A stretch of 64,000 nucleotides of DNA from Oceanicaulis sp. MMSF_3324 (GCF_030733545.1 NZ_JASHIU010000007.1:101344-165343); one strand, 5' to 3'. Counted from the first letter of the stretch, positions 24,811 to 34,010 are shown. Notes: a model not told the origin generated them from the sequence alone. Numbers and translations: made by a program.

Positions 24811-26726
24811 TGGGCGCCTCCGCCATGGTGACCGGAGTGATGGTTGTGGTGCGTCGGCGCCGGTTCAGGCTCTGGCGCGGGGGCGTGATGGCCCTGATGA
24901 CCGCCGCCATGTCCGGAATGGCTGGAATGATCCATGGCCGCCGGTTCGGGCTGATGATGGCCGGAATGACCACCATGGCCTGACTGGTCCATCGGGCCGG
25001 GCCGCACCGAGACGACCTGCATCATGCCCGCATGCATGTGGTACAGGAGGTGACAGTGGAAGGCCCAGTCGCCCGGCTCGTCGGCGGTGACGTCAAAGGC
25101 CAGCCGCTCGCCCGGTTTGACGATCACGGTGTGCTTGCGCGGTTTGTGATCGCCGCCGCCATTCACGAGCTCGAAGAACATGCCGTGAAGGTGGATCGGG
25201 TGGGGCATCATGGTGTCGTTCACCAGAGAGACCCGCAGGCGCTCGCCTTCGTGGAAGATGATGGGCGCGTCGATCTCGGTGAAGCGCACGCCGTCAAACG
25301 ACCACATATAGCGCTCCATGTTGGAGGTGAGATGGATCTGCATCTCACGCCCCGGCGCGCGGAGGTCGGGATTGGTCTCCAGGCTGCGCAGCTGCGAATA
25401 GGTGAGGACGCGGTGGTCCACATCCTCCAGCCCGATCCCGGGTTCATCCAGGCGACTGATGGGCGCCATGTTGAGATTGGCGACGCCGGGCCCCTCGGTG
25501 TGGTTGTGGGTGACCGGCGCGCTGTCCTCCATCGCCATCGCGGCATGGCCGGACTGTCCGCCATGGCCCGAATGGTCCATTGAACCGTGGTCCATCTGAC
25601 CGTGGTTCATTGACCCATGATCCATGCCCATGTCGCGCATGGTCAGAAGCGGCGCGGCGCGCAGCTCGGGCACCGCCGCGGTCATGCCTTCGCGCGGCGC
25701 CAAGGTGGCGCGGGCATAGCCCAACCGCTCGATGCTTTCAGCCATGATGGTGAAGGCGCGGTCCTGGCGCGGTGTGACCACCACGTCATAGGTTTCCGCC
25801 ACGCCGATCTGAAGCTCGTCGGTCTCCACCGGCTGGAGGTTCTGGCCGTCCGCCTGCACCACGCTCATGGGCAGGCCCGGAATGCGGAAATTGAAGATCG
25901 TCATCGCCGAGGCGTTGATGATGCGCAGGCGCACCCGCTCGCCCGGTTCGAACAGACCCGTCCAGTTGCTGTCCGGCCCCTTGCCGTTCACGAGATAGGT
26001 ATAGGTCTCGCCCCCCACATCGGAGATGTCGGTGGGCTTCATGCGCATCTGGCCCCACATGGCGCGGTCCGACAGCGCCTCGCGCACGCCGTCCTCGCTC
26101 ATATCGCCCAACAGATCCCCCAGCGTGCGATGATTGAAGTTCAGGCTCTCGGGATTGGTCTTGAGCCGGTTGAACAGCGCCTCGGGCGACAGGAAGGTCC
26201 AGTCGCTCAGCACCAGCACATGCTCGCGGTCATAGCCGACCGGATCATGATGGGCCGGATCGACGATGATCGGACCATACAGCCCTTCCTGCTCCTGCAG
26301 GCCTGAATGGCTGTGATACCAATAGGTGCCGGTCTGGCGCAGGCGGAAGCGATAGCTGAAGGTCTCGCCGGGGCGAATGCCGGGGAAGCTCACGCCGGGC
26401 ACGCCATCCATCTGGAACGGCAAGAGAATACCGTGCCAGTGAATGGAGCTGTCCACATCGAGATGGTTGGTGACATTCAGCGTCACCTCATCGCCTTCGC
26501 GCCAGCGCAGGAGCGGGGCGGGCACGCCGCCATTGACCGTGATCGCTTCATCGCGGCGGCCATCCACGCGGAAGGGCGTGCGGGCGATATCAAGGTTGAA
26601 GACCGTACCGGTCAGGGCGTCGGGGGCGCGCTGGGTCAGCGCGCGGCTCGCCTGCGCCCAGCCGGGCGTCAGGCTTGCAGCTGTCAGCGCGCCGGCGCCG
26701 GTCAGCCAGGATCGTCTCGTAATCAT
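24807..26726 (-). CDS. copA: Copper resistance multicopper oxidase CopA
   Basis: A 639-residue periplasmic multicopper oxidase that oxidises and binds Cu(I). Residues 1-25 are a Tat signal (MITRRSWLTGAGAL), fitting export of a folded cuproprotein. Copper ligands are visible as IHWHGI, WYHSHSG, HPIHLHGMFF and the type 1 site HCHLLYHMHAGMM. Two extra metal-binding stretches stand out: a Met/His run near residues 370-400 (DHGSMNHGQMDHGSMDHSG) and a C-terminal tail of about 60 residues rich in HSGH and HHNHHSGHH. It is the middle gene of the small His-rich protein-copA-copB operon. Confidence 0.95.
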   Translation of the reverse strand: MITRRSWLTGAGALTAASLTPGWAQASRALTQRAPDALTGTVFNLDIARTPFRVDGRRDEAITVNGGVPAPLLRWREGDEVTLNVTNHLDVDSSIHWHGILLPFQMDGVPGVSFPGIRPGETFSYRFRLRQTGTYWYHSHSGLQEQEGLYGPIIVDPAHHDPVGYDREHVLVLSDWTFLSPEALFNRLKTNPESLNFNHRTLGDLLGDMSEDGVREALSDRAMWGQMRMKPTDISDVGGETYTYLVNGKGPDSNWTGLFEPGERVRLRIINASAMTIFNFRIPGLPMSVVQADGQNLQPVETDELQIGVAETYDVVVTPRQDRAFTIMAESIERLGYARATLAPREGMTAAVPELRAAPLLTMRDMGMDHGSMNHGQMDHGSMDHSGHGGQSGHAAMAMEDSAPVTHNHTEGPGVANLNMAPISRLDEPGIGLEDVDHRVLTYSQLRSLETNPDLRAPGREMQIHLTSNMERYMWSFDGVRFTEIDAPIIFHEGERLRVSLVNDTMMPHPIHLHGMFFELVNGGGDHKPRKHTVIVKPGERLAFDVTADEPGDWAFHCHLLYHMHAGMMQVVSVRPGPMDQSGHGGHSGHHQPEPAAMDHSSHSGHGGGHQGHHAPAPEPEPAPTHHNHHSGHHGGGAQ

Positions 26727-26798
26727 CAGGAAGCTCGTTCAGCTCATCAAACAGACAGGGTTCATCGTCCGCCAAGGGGGCGGGGCGCCTGTCCGGGC

Positions 26799-27194
26799 TT
26801 AATTGAGCTGAACGGTGAAAAGCTGGACCGGGGTTAGCCAGGGCTGCGGTCGCGGCCGGTTCGGATCAAAGACCGGCGCCTTCGCGGCCACGTCACGCAG
26901 GGCCTTCAGATCAGGCCTGGGCGCGTCGGGCAGGATGACCGGCAGATCGAACTGGGGCGCGTCATTGAGCACCAGCGGCGCGCCGCACAGGGCGTTCGGT
27001 TCACACTCGGGGTCCGCTTGCTGGCTCTGGTCGCCGTGATGGGCGTGCGCGCTCATCTGATGATGCGCATGGGCGCCGGGGGCGTCCTGACCCGAAGGAG
27101 TCACTGGTTGTGCACACACCTGCAGGGTCCAGCACGCGATGAAGATCATCGCGGTCAGGATCTGGGGCAGGGGTGTGGCGGAGCGCAGACTCAT
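26799..27194 (-). CDS. Small secreted His-rich protein, first gene of the copper operon
   Basis: A 131-residue protein from ATG 27194 ([11 protein letters not shown]), with a Sec signal or membrane anchor at about 10-28 ([18 protein letters not shown]). A His cluster ([16 protein letters not shown]) at about 43-58 and two cysteines ([11 protein letters not shown]) follow, then a proline-rich C-terminus. It resembles no enzyme family that I recognise. It starts the copper operon 72 bases before copA, and the histidines suggest a periplasmic copper-binding role; this is inference. ATG 27245 in the same frame is a less likely start. Confidence 0.75.
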   Translation of the reverse strand: MSLRSATPLPQILTAMIFIACWTLQVCAQPVTPSGQDAPGAHAHHQMSAHAHHGDQSQQADPECEPNALCGAPLVLNDAPQFDLPVILPDAPRPDLKALRDVAAKAPVFDPNRPRPQPWLTPVQLFTVQLN

Positions 27195-27287
27195 ACCGAT
27201 TATATAGCGCCTGGATGCGCGCGGGAAAACCATCACCGCAAACATGTCGCGCTTGCGTGCGGATACCCTCTGGCGAAAACGGCCTGT

Positions 27288-27302
27288 CTGCGCTATGCGC
27301 AG
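27288..27302 (+). promoter_or_regulatory. Perfect short hairpin abutting the guaA start codon
   Basis: CTGCGC at 27288-27293 pairs with GCGCAG at 27297-27302 around TAT, and the guaA ATG is at 27305. No Shine-Dalgarno sequence is recognisable, because the place where it should lie is occupied by the hairpin. This could lower or condition translation, or guaA may be read from a short or leaderless transcript. Confidence 0.4.
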
Positions 27303-27304
27303 CC

Positions 27305-28873
27305 ATGACCGAGATTCAGGCCCACCATGAAAAAGCGCTGGTGATCGACTTTGGCAGTCAGGTCACCCAGCTGATTGCTCGCCGACTCCGCGAAAGTGGC
27401 GTCTATTGCGAGGTTCACCCCTTCAACCGCGTGGACGACGCCTTCCTGGACGCCTTTGCGCCCAAGGCGATCATCCTGTCGGGCGGTCCCAATTCCGTGC
27501 ATGGCGAAGGCACGCCGCGCGCTGCGCAAAGCGTGTTTGAACGCGGCCTGCCAGTGCTGGGCATCTGCTATGGCGAACAGACCATGTGCGCCCAGCTGGG
27601 CGGCAGCGTGGAAGCGGCGGAAGAACGCGAGTTCGGCCGCGCCGATATCGAAATCGTCGCCGAAAGCCCGCTGTTTGAAGGCCTGGGCGAGGTTGGCCAT
27701 CTCGAGCGCGTGTGGATGAGCCATGGCGACCGCGTCAACGCGATCCCGCAGGGCTTCCACCCCATCGCCGCGACCACCCATGCTCCCTTCGCCGCCATCG
27801 CGGATGAGGGCCGGCGCTTTTACGGCGTGCAGTTCCACCCCGAAGTGGTGAACACGCCGCGAGGCGCGCTGATCCTGCGCAACTTCACGCACAATATTGC
27901 GGGCATGAAGGGCGACTGGACCATGGCCGCCTTCAAGGAAGAGGCGATCGCCAAGATCCGCGAGCAGGTCGGCTCGGGCCGGGTGATCTGCGGCCTGTCC
28001 GGCGGCGTGGACAGCTCGGTCGCCGCCGTGCTGATCCACGAAGCCATTGGCGATCAGCTCACCTGCGTCTTCGTCGATACCGGCCTGATGCGCTCGGGCG
28101 AGGCCGATCAGGTCGTGACCCTGTTCCGCGAGCACTACAACATCCCGCTCGTGGCCGCGGATGAGGAAGAACGCTTCCTCTCGGCGCTGGCGGGCGAAAG
28201 CGATCCGGAAAAGAAGCGCAAGACCATCGGCAAGCTCTTCATCGATGTCTTTGAAGACAAGGCCAAGGGTGTGGGCGGCGCAGACTTCCTGGCGCAAGGC
28301 ACGCTCTATCCGGACGTGATTGAAAGCGTCAGCTTCGACGGCGGCCCGTCGGTCACCATCAAGTCGCACCACAATGTGGGCGGTCTGCCCGAGCGCATGA
28401 ACATGAAGCTCGTCGAACCGCTGCGTGAACTGTTCAAGGACGAAGTCCGCGCGCTGGGTCGCGAGCTGGGCCTGCCGGAAAGCTTCATCGGTCGTCACCC
28501 CTTCCCGGGGCCGGGCCTCGCCATCCGTATTCCGGGCGAGGTGACCAAGGACAAGGCCGACATCCTGCGCAAGGCGGATTCGATCTATATCGAGGAAATC
28601 CGGAAAGCCGGGCTCTATGACAGCATCTGGCAGGCGTTCGCCGTGCTGCTGCCGGTCCAGACGGTCGGCGTGATGGGCGACGCCCGCACCTATGACAATG
28701 TGCTGGCCTTGCGCGCTGTGACCTCCACCGATGGCATGACGGCGGATTATTTCCCGTTCGATCATGACTTCCTGGGCCGCGTCGCAACCCGCATCATCAA
28801 CGAAGTGCGCGGCGTGAACCGGGTCGTCTACGACGTCACCTCTAAACCGCCGGGAACCATTGAGTGGGAATAG
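27305..28873 (+). CDS. guaA: GMP synthase (glutamine-hydrolysing)
   Basis: GuaA converts XMP to GMP using ATP and glutamine-derived ammonia. The 522-residue protein has an N-terminal class I amidotransferase domain with Cys88 (GICYGEQ) and the catalytic His in GVQFHPEV, then the ATP-pyrophosphatase P-loop LSGGVDSS near 230-240 and the C-terminal dimerisation domain ending KPPGTIEWE. Glu follows Gly in the Cys loop where many homologues have Met. ATG 27305 ([10 protein letters not shown]) is chosen because homology begins there. It is divergent from the copper operon. Confidence 0.98.
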   Translation: MTEIQAHHEKALVIDFGSQVTQLIARRLRESGVYCEVHPFNRVDDAFLDAFAPKAIILSGGPNSVHGEGTPRAAQSVFERGLPVLGICYGEQTMCAQLGGSVEAAEEREFGRADIEIVAESPLFEGLGEVGHLERVWMSHGDRVNAIPQGFHPIAATTHAPFAAIADEGRRFYGVQFHPEVVNTPRGALILRNFTHNIAGMKGDWTMAAFKEEAIAKIREQVGSGRVICGLSGGVDSSVAAVLIHEAIGDQLTCVFVDTGLMRSGEADQVVTLFREHYNIPLVAADEEERFLSALAGESDPEKKRKTIGKLFIDVFEDKAKGVGGADFLAQGTLYPDVIESVSFDGGPSVTIKSHHNVGGLPERMNMKLVEPLRELFKDEVRALGRELGLPESFIGRHPFPGPGLAIRIPGEVTKDKADILRKADSIYIEEIRKAGLYDSIWQAFAVLLPVQTVGVMGDARTYDNVLALRAVTSTDGMTADYFPFDHDFLGRVATRIINEVRGVNRVVYDVTSKPPGTIEWE

Positions 28874-28896
28874 GCCGGCCCTGAACGGAGCTGCAG

Positions 28897-29211
28897 ATGA
28901 GACTGATCAAGCCGGACGCCTATACAGGTAATCGCGCCTGGGCGGCTCTGGATATCGAGCGCTTTGACGCAGCGACCGTTCGCATGCACTGGACCGACCA
29001 GCCCTATAAATGGCACGTCAATGACGGACCGGAGGTGTTTGTCCTGCTCAAGGGCAAGCTCGACATGCATGTCAGGAACGCCGAGGGCGAGGTCACGGTC
29101 TTGCCCATGGCTGAGGGCGATATATTCCACGCCGAATCCGGAGACGCGCACGTCGCCCACCCGCAGGGGGCGACGCGCGTGCTCGTCATCGAAAGACCCG
29201 GCAGTGTCTAA
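28897..29211 (+). CDS. Small cupin-domain protein
   Basis: A 104-residue single-domain cupin. WHVNDGPEVFVLLKGKLDMHV gives the first cupin motif with a metal-type His and Glu, and MAEGDIFHAESGDAHVAHPQG gives the second. Such proteins bind metals or small ligands and range from enzymes to stress proteins; no specific activity can be read. It begins 24 bases after guaA with ribosome binding sequence ACGGAG and may be read through from it. Confidence 0.82.
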   Translation: MRLIKPDAYTGNRAWAALDIERFDAATVRMHWTDQPYKWHVNDGPEVFVLLKGKLDMHVRNAEGEVTVLPMAEGDIFHAESGDAHVAHPQGATRVLVIERPGSV

Positions 29212-29238
29212 TGACCGATGTCGGTCTCGACCGTCGGC

Positions 29239-29901
29239 TCATTCGTCCGCTTCGATCGGGCGAAGGTTGGTGATCAGAACTCTCTGGTTCATCGACATCG
29301 TCTGAAACAGGGCCGCCACTTCAATATCCATCGTCATCTCAGAGCGATAGCTCCGCCCGTTGAAATGAGGGCTCAGCACGCAGGAAAAGGCGAGGTCCAT
29401 TGCCGTCACCCGGGCGGCGAGGTTGGGCTTGAACGGTTCATTTAGCGTCATGATGAGGTCCGATACGCGCCAGGGGGCGTCCATCGTGTCGCGTCGAACC
29501 GTCAGGGTGCTCATGGAGTGTGCGAAGAATTTGCGCTCCATCTCGTCTTCAGCGCTGGCTTCGGACGGTTTGTAGCGATAGCGCGCCTCTAGCTCGTCTT
29601 CATGCAGCGTGGTGACGGTATCGGGCACTTGTGAAGCGAATCCATCGCACCAGATCCGCCCCTCAATATCATCGCCATTATCCTGCATGAGCCGGTCCCG
29701 CGCTTCGGTGTCGGGCACGTTCGCATCCACAATGGTCAGCGACGGTGTCTCTCCGGTCCGAACGGCGCCGACAGCGCGGAAATCGTCAGATACGACTTCC
29801 AGCTCGAAGCTGGCCCGGCGCTCTTCCGTTGAGGGGGCCAAGGCTTGCGAGAGGGGGGCAGGCCATGCGGCGGCGATGGCGATCAATACGGTCGTGATCA
29901 T
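29239..29901 (-). CDS. Secreted protein of unknown function
   Basis: A 220-residue protein from ATG 29901 with a signal peptide (MITTVLIAIAAAWPAPLSQA, residues 1-20), probably periplasmic. The mature part contains two cysteines (GRIWCDGF and AFSCVLS) that could form a disulfide and is rich in acidic residues, with no motif I recognise. It lies 34 bases downstream of a membrane-protein gene on the same strand, so it is probably the last gene of that unit. Confidence 0.65.
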   Translation of the reverse strand: MITTVLIAIAAAWPAPLSQALAPSTEERRASFELEVVSDDFRAVGAVRTGETPSLTIVDANVPDTEARDRLMQDNGDDIEGRIWCDGFASQVPDTVTTLHEDELEARYRYKPSEASAEDEMERKFFAHSMSTLTVRRDTMDAPWRVSDLIMTLNEPFKPNLAARVTAMDLAFSCVLSPHFNGRSYRSEMTMDIEVAALFQTMSMNQRVLITNLRPIEADE

Positions 29902-29935
29902 GATCCGGCTTTCGGTTGTTGGAGAGGAGACAGGG

Positions 29936-30712
29936 TCAGGCAGGCGCCGTGCGGCGTCGGCGAAAGAAGACAAGGCCTGCCCAGATCGGGATCGCGACCA
30001 AGGGCAAGAGCGCCGGGACGTACTGCAGCGGCGTGTCGATGATGGCTTGGGGTAGAACCTGCGCCTGGCCGAAAAAGAACGACCCTGCCGCGATGAAGAG
30101 CGACATGCACATCCGCCAGAGATGGCGCAGGATGCGGGCCTTGCCCGTCATGGATCCGCTCAGGATGACATGCGCATCGCCCAGAGCCGCCAAGGCGCCT
30201 GAAACCAGCACGAAGCGCAGGCCGTCCGCGCCGGAGACTGTAACGTTCAGACCCGCGGCGATCGCGTAACCGGCGGCGCCCGCGCAGCCCAGAGAGGCGC
30301 ACAGGCTCGCCCACACGGGCCAGCCGAAAGCGGCGGCGGGCCGTCCTACGGCCAGCCAGCCTGTCGCCAGCAGGTTCAGCGCCATCAGCGCCGCGATCGT
30401 ATTGACGAGCCGGTCCTGGGTCAGAAACGGCGCGACGACCGCTGCGATCACGTAACAGACCGCCATCGAGATGAGGAAAACCTTGCCCGCCGCGCGATGC
30501 ACGGGGCGGCCCTTGGGCGAGAGAATGGCCAAGGCGCCAGAGGCCAGACCGATCGCGCCTGCGCCCACATGGCCGTACAGAAGGAGCGCCGCTCCGGCCC
30601 GTTTCCAGACGGGTGCATCTTCGGCGAGCTGGAGCGTTTCCGCCGATGCGGACGGTAACAGCGCCAGCATCGCCAACACACTGATGAAGAGGAGGTGTCC
30701 GCGCATGCTCAT
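29936..30712 (-). CDS. Multi-helix membrane protein (DUF2306-like)
   Basis: A 258-residue protein with about seven hydrophobic segments. The first may act as a signal (MRGHLLFISVLAMLALLPSASA). HRAAGKVFLISMAVCYVIAAVV and ILRHLWRMCMSLFIAAGSFFFGQ, with histidine at segment edges, resemble the small DUF2306-type membrane proteins, some of which are thought to bind haem. I recall the family only by pattern. Its ATG at 30712 overlaps the stop of the preceding membrane gene (30709-30712), which shows coupling. The whole unit is divergent from the AraC regulator. Confidence 0.72.
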   Translation of the reverse strand: MSMRGHLLFISVLAMLALLPSASAETLQLAEDAPVWKRAGAALLLYGHVGAGAIGLASGALAILSPKGRPVHRAAGKVFLISMAVCYVIAAVVAPFLTQDRLVNTIAALMALNLLATGWLAVGRPAAAFGWPVWASLCASLGCAGAAGYAIAAGLNVTVSGADGLRFVLVSGALAALGDAHVILSGSMTGKARILRHLWRMCMSLFIAAGSFFFGQAQVLPQAIIDTPLQYVPALLPLVAIPIWAGLVFFRRRRTAPA

Positions 30713-31107
30713 CTCCACCGCTCGGGGCGAGTGAAATAAGCCGCCGCCAGGCTGCGCCATGGAAGTGCAAGGACCACGGGGAGGACCACAAGACAGGCAT
30801 AAAAAGCGCTCATATGCGCTTCGCCCATCTCGCCGGCCTGCCAGCGGGGAACCGCCACAAAGACCATCCAGAGCGCCTTCCAGACGATATCCACGAGCAG
30901 GACCGGGATCATGGCGACGGGGGAGATCAGGCCAATGATCGACAGCAGGCCGAGCGCTGACAGCATGGCGAGCGCTGCGCCGTCCATGACGGGAAGCCAC
31001 GCGCCCTCCCGGACCAGCACGGGCCAGAATTCCAGTCCGATTCCAACGATGAAGAGGACAAAACAGGCGCGCAGGGCATACAGTCGCGCTAAGGACAGGG
31101 GCGGCAT
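30709..31107 (-). CDS. Four-helix membrane protein
   Basis: A 132-residue protein with four hydrophobic segments (about 10-28, 40-62, 65-88 and 100-122) and a basic C-terminus (YFTRPERWR). I do not recognise the family. It is the first gene of a three-gene minus-strand unit with the DUF2306-like protein and the secreted protein, and is divergent from the AraC gene 63 bp away, a likely regulator. Confidence 0.7.
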   Translation of the reverse strand: MPPLSLARLYALRACFVLFIVGIGLEFWPVLVREGAWLPVMDGAALAMLSALGLLSIIGLISPVAMIPVLLVDIVWKALWMVFVAVPRWQAGEMGEAHMSAFYACLVVLPVVLALPWRSLAAAYFTRPERWR

Positions 31108-31170
31108 TCATCTCCTCCGAGACGGGGTGTTTCCGTATCGGCAGGATTCAGGAACGCGCTCTCGCTTGCG

Positions 31171-32256
31171 ATGATCGTAGGTATCGATGACATGATCGAA
31201 CGTAACACTGTGCGGAGCGCGACGGTTTCGGCCAGCCTCTTCAGCGGCTTCCTGGACTATGCGGATCAGCAGGGCCTTCAGCGCGCGCGCATTCTCGAGC
31301 GTACGGGGGTGCGCGAAGCCGCTCTCATGGACCCTGACAGCCGCATTCCCCTGAGCGCCTATATCGACATGCTGGATTTTGCGAAAACCGCGCTGGGGGA
31401 TCCCGCCCTGATCGTGCGCTTCGCCCAAGACATCGCCATGTCGCGAATCTCCATTGTCGCGCTGATCATGGAATCGGCGCCGGACATGGGTGAGGCGTTT
31501 CGACAGATGCAACGCTATGGACGCTTGGCGCTTCATCTGAAGGAGCAGGATCCCGGTGGCGGGATGGAGCTGGATATTCGGGACGGTCGCCTGTTCATGG
31601 TGGACCGCCGTATGTCATCGCGTCTCTATCCCGATCTTGTGGAGATGGACTTCATCCGTCTCACATGCGGACCCAGACGCTTTCTGGCCCAGTCTCATGT
31701 CTTGTCGGTGTCGTTCATGCACCCCGAGCCGCCCCATGCCCGCGTTTGTGAAGACGTGTTCCAGTGTCCGGTGAGCTTTGGCGCGCCTCAGAACGCCCTT
31801 GAGCTTCACCCCGAAGTGGCCAATTGGCCCGTGGCGCAGAACGATGGCTATGTGCATGGCGTGCTGAAAGAACGCGCGGACACGTTGATGGACGCGCTGA
31901 CCACGGCGCCGACGATCCGGGCGGCGCTGGAAGCGGAATTGCTCGGCGTGCTGCACACGGGCGAGGTGAGCTCAGAAACAATCGCCGGACGGCTTGGCTA
32001 TACGCGTCAGACGCTGTTTCGCAAACTGCGTGCGGAAGGCACGAGCTTTCGCAAGGTCCTGGCGGAATTGCGCCGCGAGGTGGCGATGGATTATCTTGAC
32101 CAGACCGGCTCATCGGTGAAGGAAACGGCCTATCTGGTCGGCTTTTCCGAGCCGGCCGCCTTTTCGCGCTGGTTCAGGCGTTCGACGGGGTTGAGCCCGA
32201 AGCAGTACCAGGCCCACACACGGTCCGAGCGTAACGGCAATGCCCTTGAAGACTGA
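31171..32256 (+). CDS. AraC-family transcriptional regulator (arabinose-binding-like domain)
   Basis: A 361-residue regulator. Residues about 20-210 form the AraC-type ligand domain of the OruR/VirF-like class (LIVRFAQDI, APDMGEAFRQMQRYGRL). The C-terminal AraC helix-turn-helix pair spans about 255-350: SSETIAGRLGYTRQTLFRKLRAEG and VKETAYLVGFSEPAAFSRWFRRSTGLSPKQY. It is divergent from the membrane-protein unit at 31107. ATG 31171 and ATG 31192 are both possible starts; neither has a strong ribosome binding site. Confidence 0.88.
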   Translation: MIVGIDDMIERNTVRSATVSASLFSGFLDYADQQGLQRARILERTGVREAALMDPDSRIPLSAYIDMLDFAKTALGDPALIVRFAQDIAMSRISIVALIMESAPDMGEAFRQMQRYGRLALHLKEQDPGGGMELDIRDGRLFMVDRRMSSRLYPDLVEMDFIRLTCGPRRFLAQSHVLSVSFMHPEPPHARVCEDVFQCPVSFGAPQNALELHPEVANWPVAQNDGYVHGVLKERADTLMDALTTAPTIRAALEAELLGVLHTGEVSSETIAGRLGYTRQTLFRKLRAEGTSFRKVLAELRREVAMDYLDQTGSSVKETAYLVGFSEPAAFSRWFRRSTGLSPKQYQAHTRSERNGNALED

Positions 32257-32381
32257 AGCGCACACGGACCAGGGGCTGGAGTGCTGAGGCAGAGCGAATT
32301 AAGATGCGTGTCAGGTCAGAGGCTCGTTCGGGGCCTTGGCCTTCTTCGTCACAAACCCTCCAGATTTCACGGTGATCGACC

Positions 32382-32582
32382 ATGACTTCCGACCGTATCG
32401 ACCGTCTTGAAATCCATGTCGCCGAGCAGCAGCAAATGCTCGATGACCTGTCCGAGGTTCTGACCCGTCAGACCCGCGAGATCGAAGCGCTCAAAGCGCG
32501 TTTGAGCCAGTCTGACAACCGCATTGCGGAGCTGGAGGCGGGGCTTCCGGCGCCGGGAAATGAGAAGCCACCGCATTACTGA
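32382..32582 (+). CDS. slyX: SlyX-family coiled-coil protein
   Basis: A 66-residue SlyX-family protein, normal length. The body is a heptad coiled coil (DRIDRLEIHVAEQQQMLDDL and IEALKARLSQSDNRIAELEA), and the C-terminus ends in the family signature PPHY. The function of SlyX is not established. It appears monocistronic, with about 125 bp of non-coding DNA on the left. Confidence 0.88.
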   Translation: MTSDRIDRLEIHVAEQQQMLDDLSEVLTRQTREIEALKARLSQSDNRIAELEAGLPAPGNEKPPHY

Positions 32583-32605
32583 GTGCGCCTGCGCCGAGGA
32601 GCGGA

Positions 32606-32621
32606 CATGACAAGTGTCATG
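32606..32621. promoter_or_regulatory. Perfect palindrome upstream of a membrane-protein gene
   Basis: CATGACA at 32606-32612 and TGTCATG at 32615-32621 are perfect inverted arms around AG. It lies about 125 bp before the ATG at 32746 and 24 bp after the slyX stop. It has the size and symmetry of a dimeric repressor site. No T tract follows, so it is not a classical terminator. Confidence 0.5.
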
Positions 32622-32745
32622 CCCGGAGGGTGACACCTCTCCCTGTGACGCGGCTCGCTTTGACGCCATCCTGTCTGAGCTGACCTAAAGCACCGGTCAG
32701 TCAGGACGCGCCGCCCCTGGCGCGCAGCAGACAGGAGAGCCAGCC

Positions 32746-33156
32746 ATGGACAGCGTCGTCACCCTTTTCAGCGCCTATTGGTGGTTGCTCTTTCCGTTCG
32801 GCTTCCTGCTGCTCGCAGGCTGGAACAGCCTGATGGAGACCAAGCGGGCACAGGCCCGGTTCGAGCTTCTGAAGGCTTATGCGAAATCGGGGCAGGAACC
32901 GCCCCGGTCATTGCTGGCGGAGATCCGGGCCATGGAGCAGGGCGAGGATGAGACCCCTGCGCCCCAGAACGGCGCGACGGGGTTCCTGGTGACCCTGTTC
33001 ACGGGCCTGGCCGGGGTCTTCGCCATCCTGGGCTATACGGGCGCGCTGGGCGCTTATGACGCCGAATTCTATGTCGCCGCAGCGTGTCTGGGCGTGCTCG
33101 CTCTGGCCTATTTTGTCTCGGGCATCGCCACGGGCGGTCGTCGCCGGAACGCCTGA
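32746..33156 (+). CDS. Small membrane protein of unknown function (DUF6249-like)
   Basis: A 136-residue protein. An N-terminal helix (WWLLFPFGFLLLAGW) is followed by a cytoplasmic segment, ARFELLKAYAKSGQEPPRSLLAEIRAM, then two further helices (about 78-95 and 105-128). The ‘helix, then LLKAYAKSGQEPP’ layout resembles the DUF6249-type protein at 45195 (VQEAIRSGQELKPETIKALG), which precedes an ECF sigma factor. A palindrome lies upstream at 32606. The function is unknown. Confidence 0.7.
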   Translation: MDSVVTLFSAYWWLLFPFGFLLLAGWNSLMETKRAQARFELLKAYAKSGQEPPRSLLAEIRAMEQGEDETPAPQNGATGFLVTLFTGLAGVFAILGYTGALGAYDAEFYVAAACLGVLALAYFVSGIATGGRRRNA

Positions 33157-33181
33157 ACCCCTTTTGTCTGAAGATCATGAA

Positions 33182-33213
33182 AAAGCCCCCGCCGGCGCGC
33201 CAGCGGGGGCTTT
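33182..33213. terminator. Bidirectional terminator
   Basis: AAAGCCCCCGC at 33182-33192 pairs with GCGGGGGCTTT at 33203-33213 around ten bases. It serves the membrane gene on the left and the converging DJ-1/PfpI gene on the right. Confidence 0.88.
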
Positions 33214-33231
33214 GTCGTTCAGGCGGACCGC

Positions 33232-33915
33232 CTAGCCGATCTTGAGCTGGGCGAGGATCGCTTCGGCCACCGGCTTGGAGGAGGCCGGGTTCTGGCCGGT
33301 GATCAGGCGGTGATCGGACACTGCGAACGGCGCCCAGTCATCGCCCTTGTGATAATCCGCGCCCTGTTCCTTGAGGGCGTCTTCCAGAAGATGCGGGACG
33401 ACATCGGTCAGGCCCACAGCCTCTTCCTCTGAATTGGTGAAGGCGGAGACCTTGCGGCCTTTGACGAGCGGATTGCCGTGCTCATCCTTGACGTTCAGCA
33501 GGACCGTCGGCGCGTGGCATACTGCGCCCACCGGCTTGTCGGCTTTCCAGAAGGCCTCGATCAGGGCGACGGAATCCTCGTCATTGGTGAGATCCCAAAG
33601 CGGGCCGTGACCGCCGGGATAGAACACGGCGTCGAAGTCTTCGGAGTTCACAGTGTCGAGCTTGACGGTGTTGGCGAGGGCTTTCTGGGCGTCCTCGTCC
33701 GCCTTGAAGCGGCGAGTGTCCTCGGTCTGGGCGCTTTCGTCATCGCTTTTAGGGTCAAGCGGGGGCTGGCCGCCCTTGGGCGAGGCGAGGGTGAGTTTCG
33801 CGCCGCCATCCTTGAAGGCGTAATAGGGCGCGGCGAATTCCTCGAGCCAGAAACCGGTCTTTTCGCCGGTGTCGCCGAGTTCGTCATGGGAGGTGAGGAC
33901 CATCAGGACATTCAT
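33232..33915 (-). CDS. DJ-1/PfpI-family protein (class I glutamine amidotransferase-like)
   Basis: A 227-residue protein of the DJ-1/PfpI superfamily, closest in layout to Hsp31-type glyoxalase III or deglycase proteins that detoxify methylglyoxal. GAVCHAPTVL provides the nucleophile-elbow cysteine and adjacent histidine, and DAVFYPGGHGPLWDL is the oxyanion region. An acidic residue near the N-terminus (GFWLEEFAAPYY) matches the conserved glutamate. ATG 33915 follows AAAGGAG. No signal peptide is seen, so it is cytoplasmic. Confidence 0.9.
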   Translation of the reverse strand: MNVLMVLTSHDELGDTGEKTGFWLEEFAAPYYAFKDGGAKLTLASPKGGQPPLDPKSDDESAQTEDTRRFKADEDAQKALANTVKLDTVNSEDFDAVFYPGGHGPLWDLTNDEDSVALIEAFWKADKPVGAVCHAPTVLLNVKDEHGNPLVKGRKVSAFTNSEEEAVGLTDVVPHLLEDALKEQGADYHKGDDWAPFAVSDHRLITGQNPASSKPVAEAILAQLKIG

Positions 33916-34010
33916 GGGGGAGCTCCTTTGGGGGACAGGACAGTCTTGGGATCGGTGCGTAAGACGTAAGAGCGCGCCAGACCGCTTCAACCGCGCGCCG
34001 AGTGGGGGTA

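Noticed and set aside
26737..26813. GTTCAGCTC / GAGCTGAAC inverted pair between the small His-rich gene and copA as an attenuator
   Set aside because: The nine-base arms are 59 bases apart with one arm in coding sequence and no T tract, so the evidence is too thin.
27293..28765. Long minus-strand frame opposite guaA
   Set aside because: Antisense shadow of guaA; composition is biased and no domain is visible.
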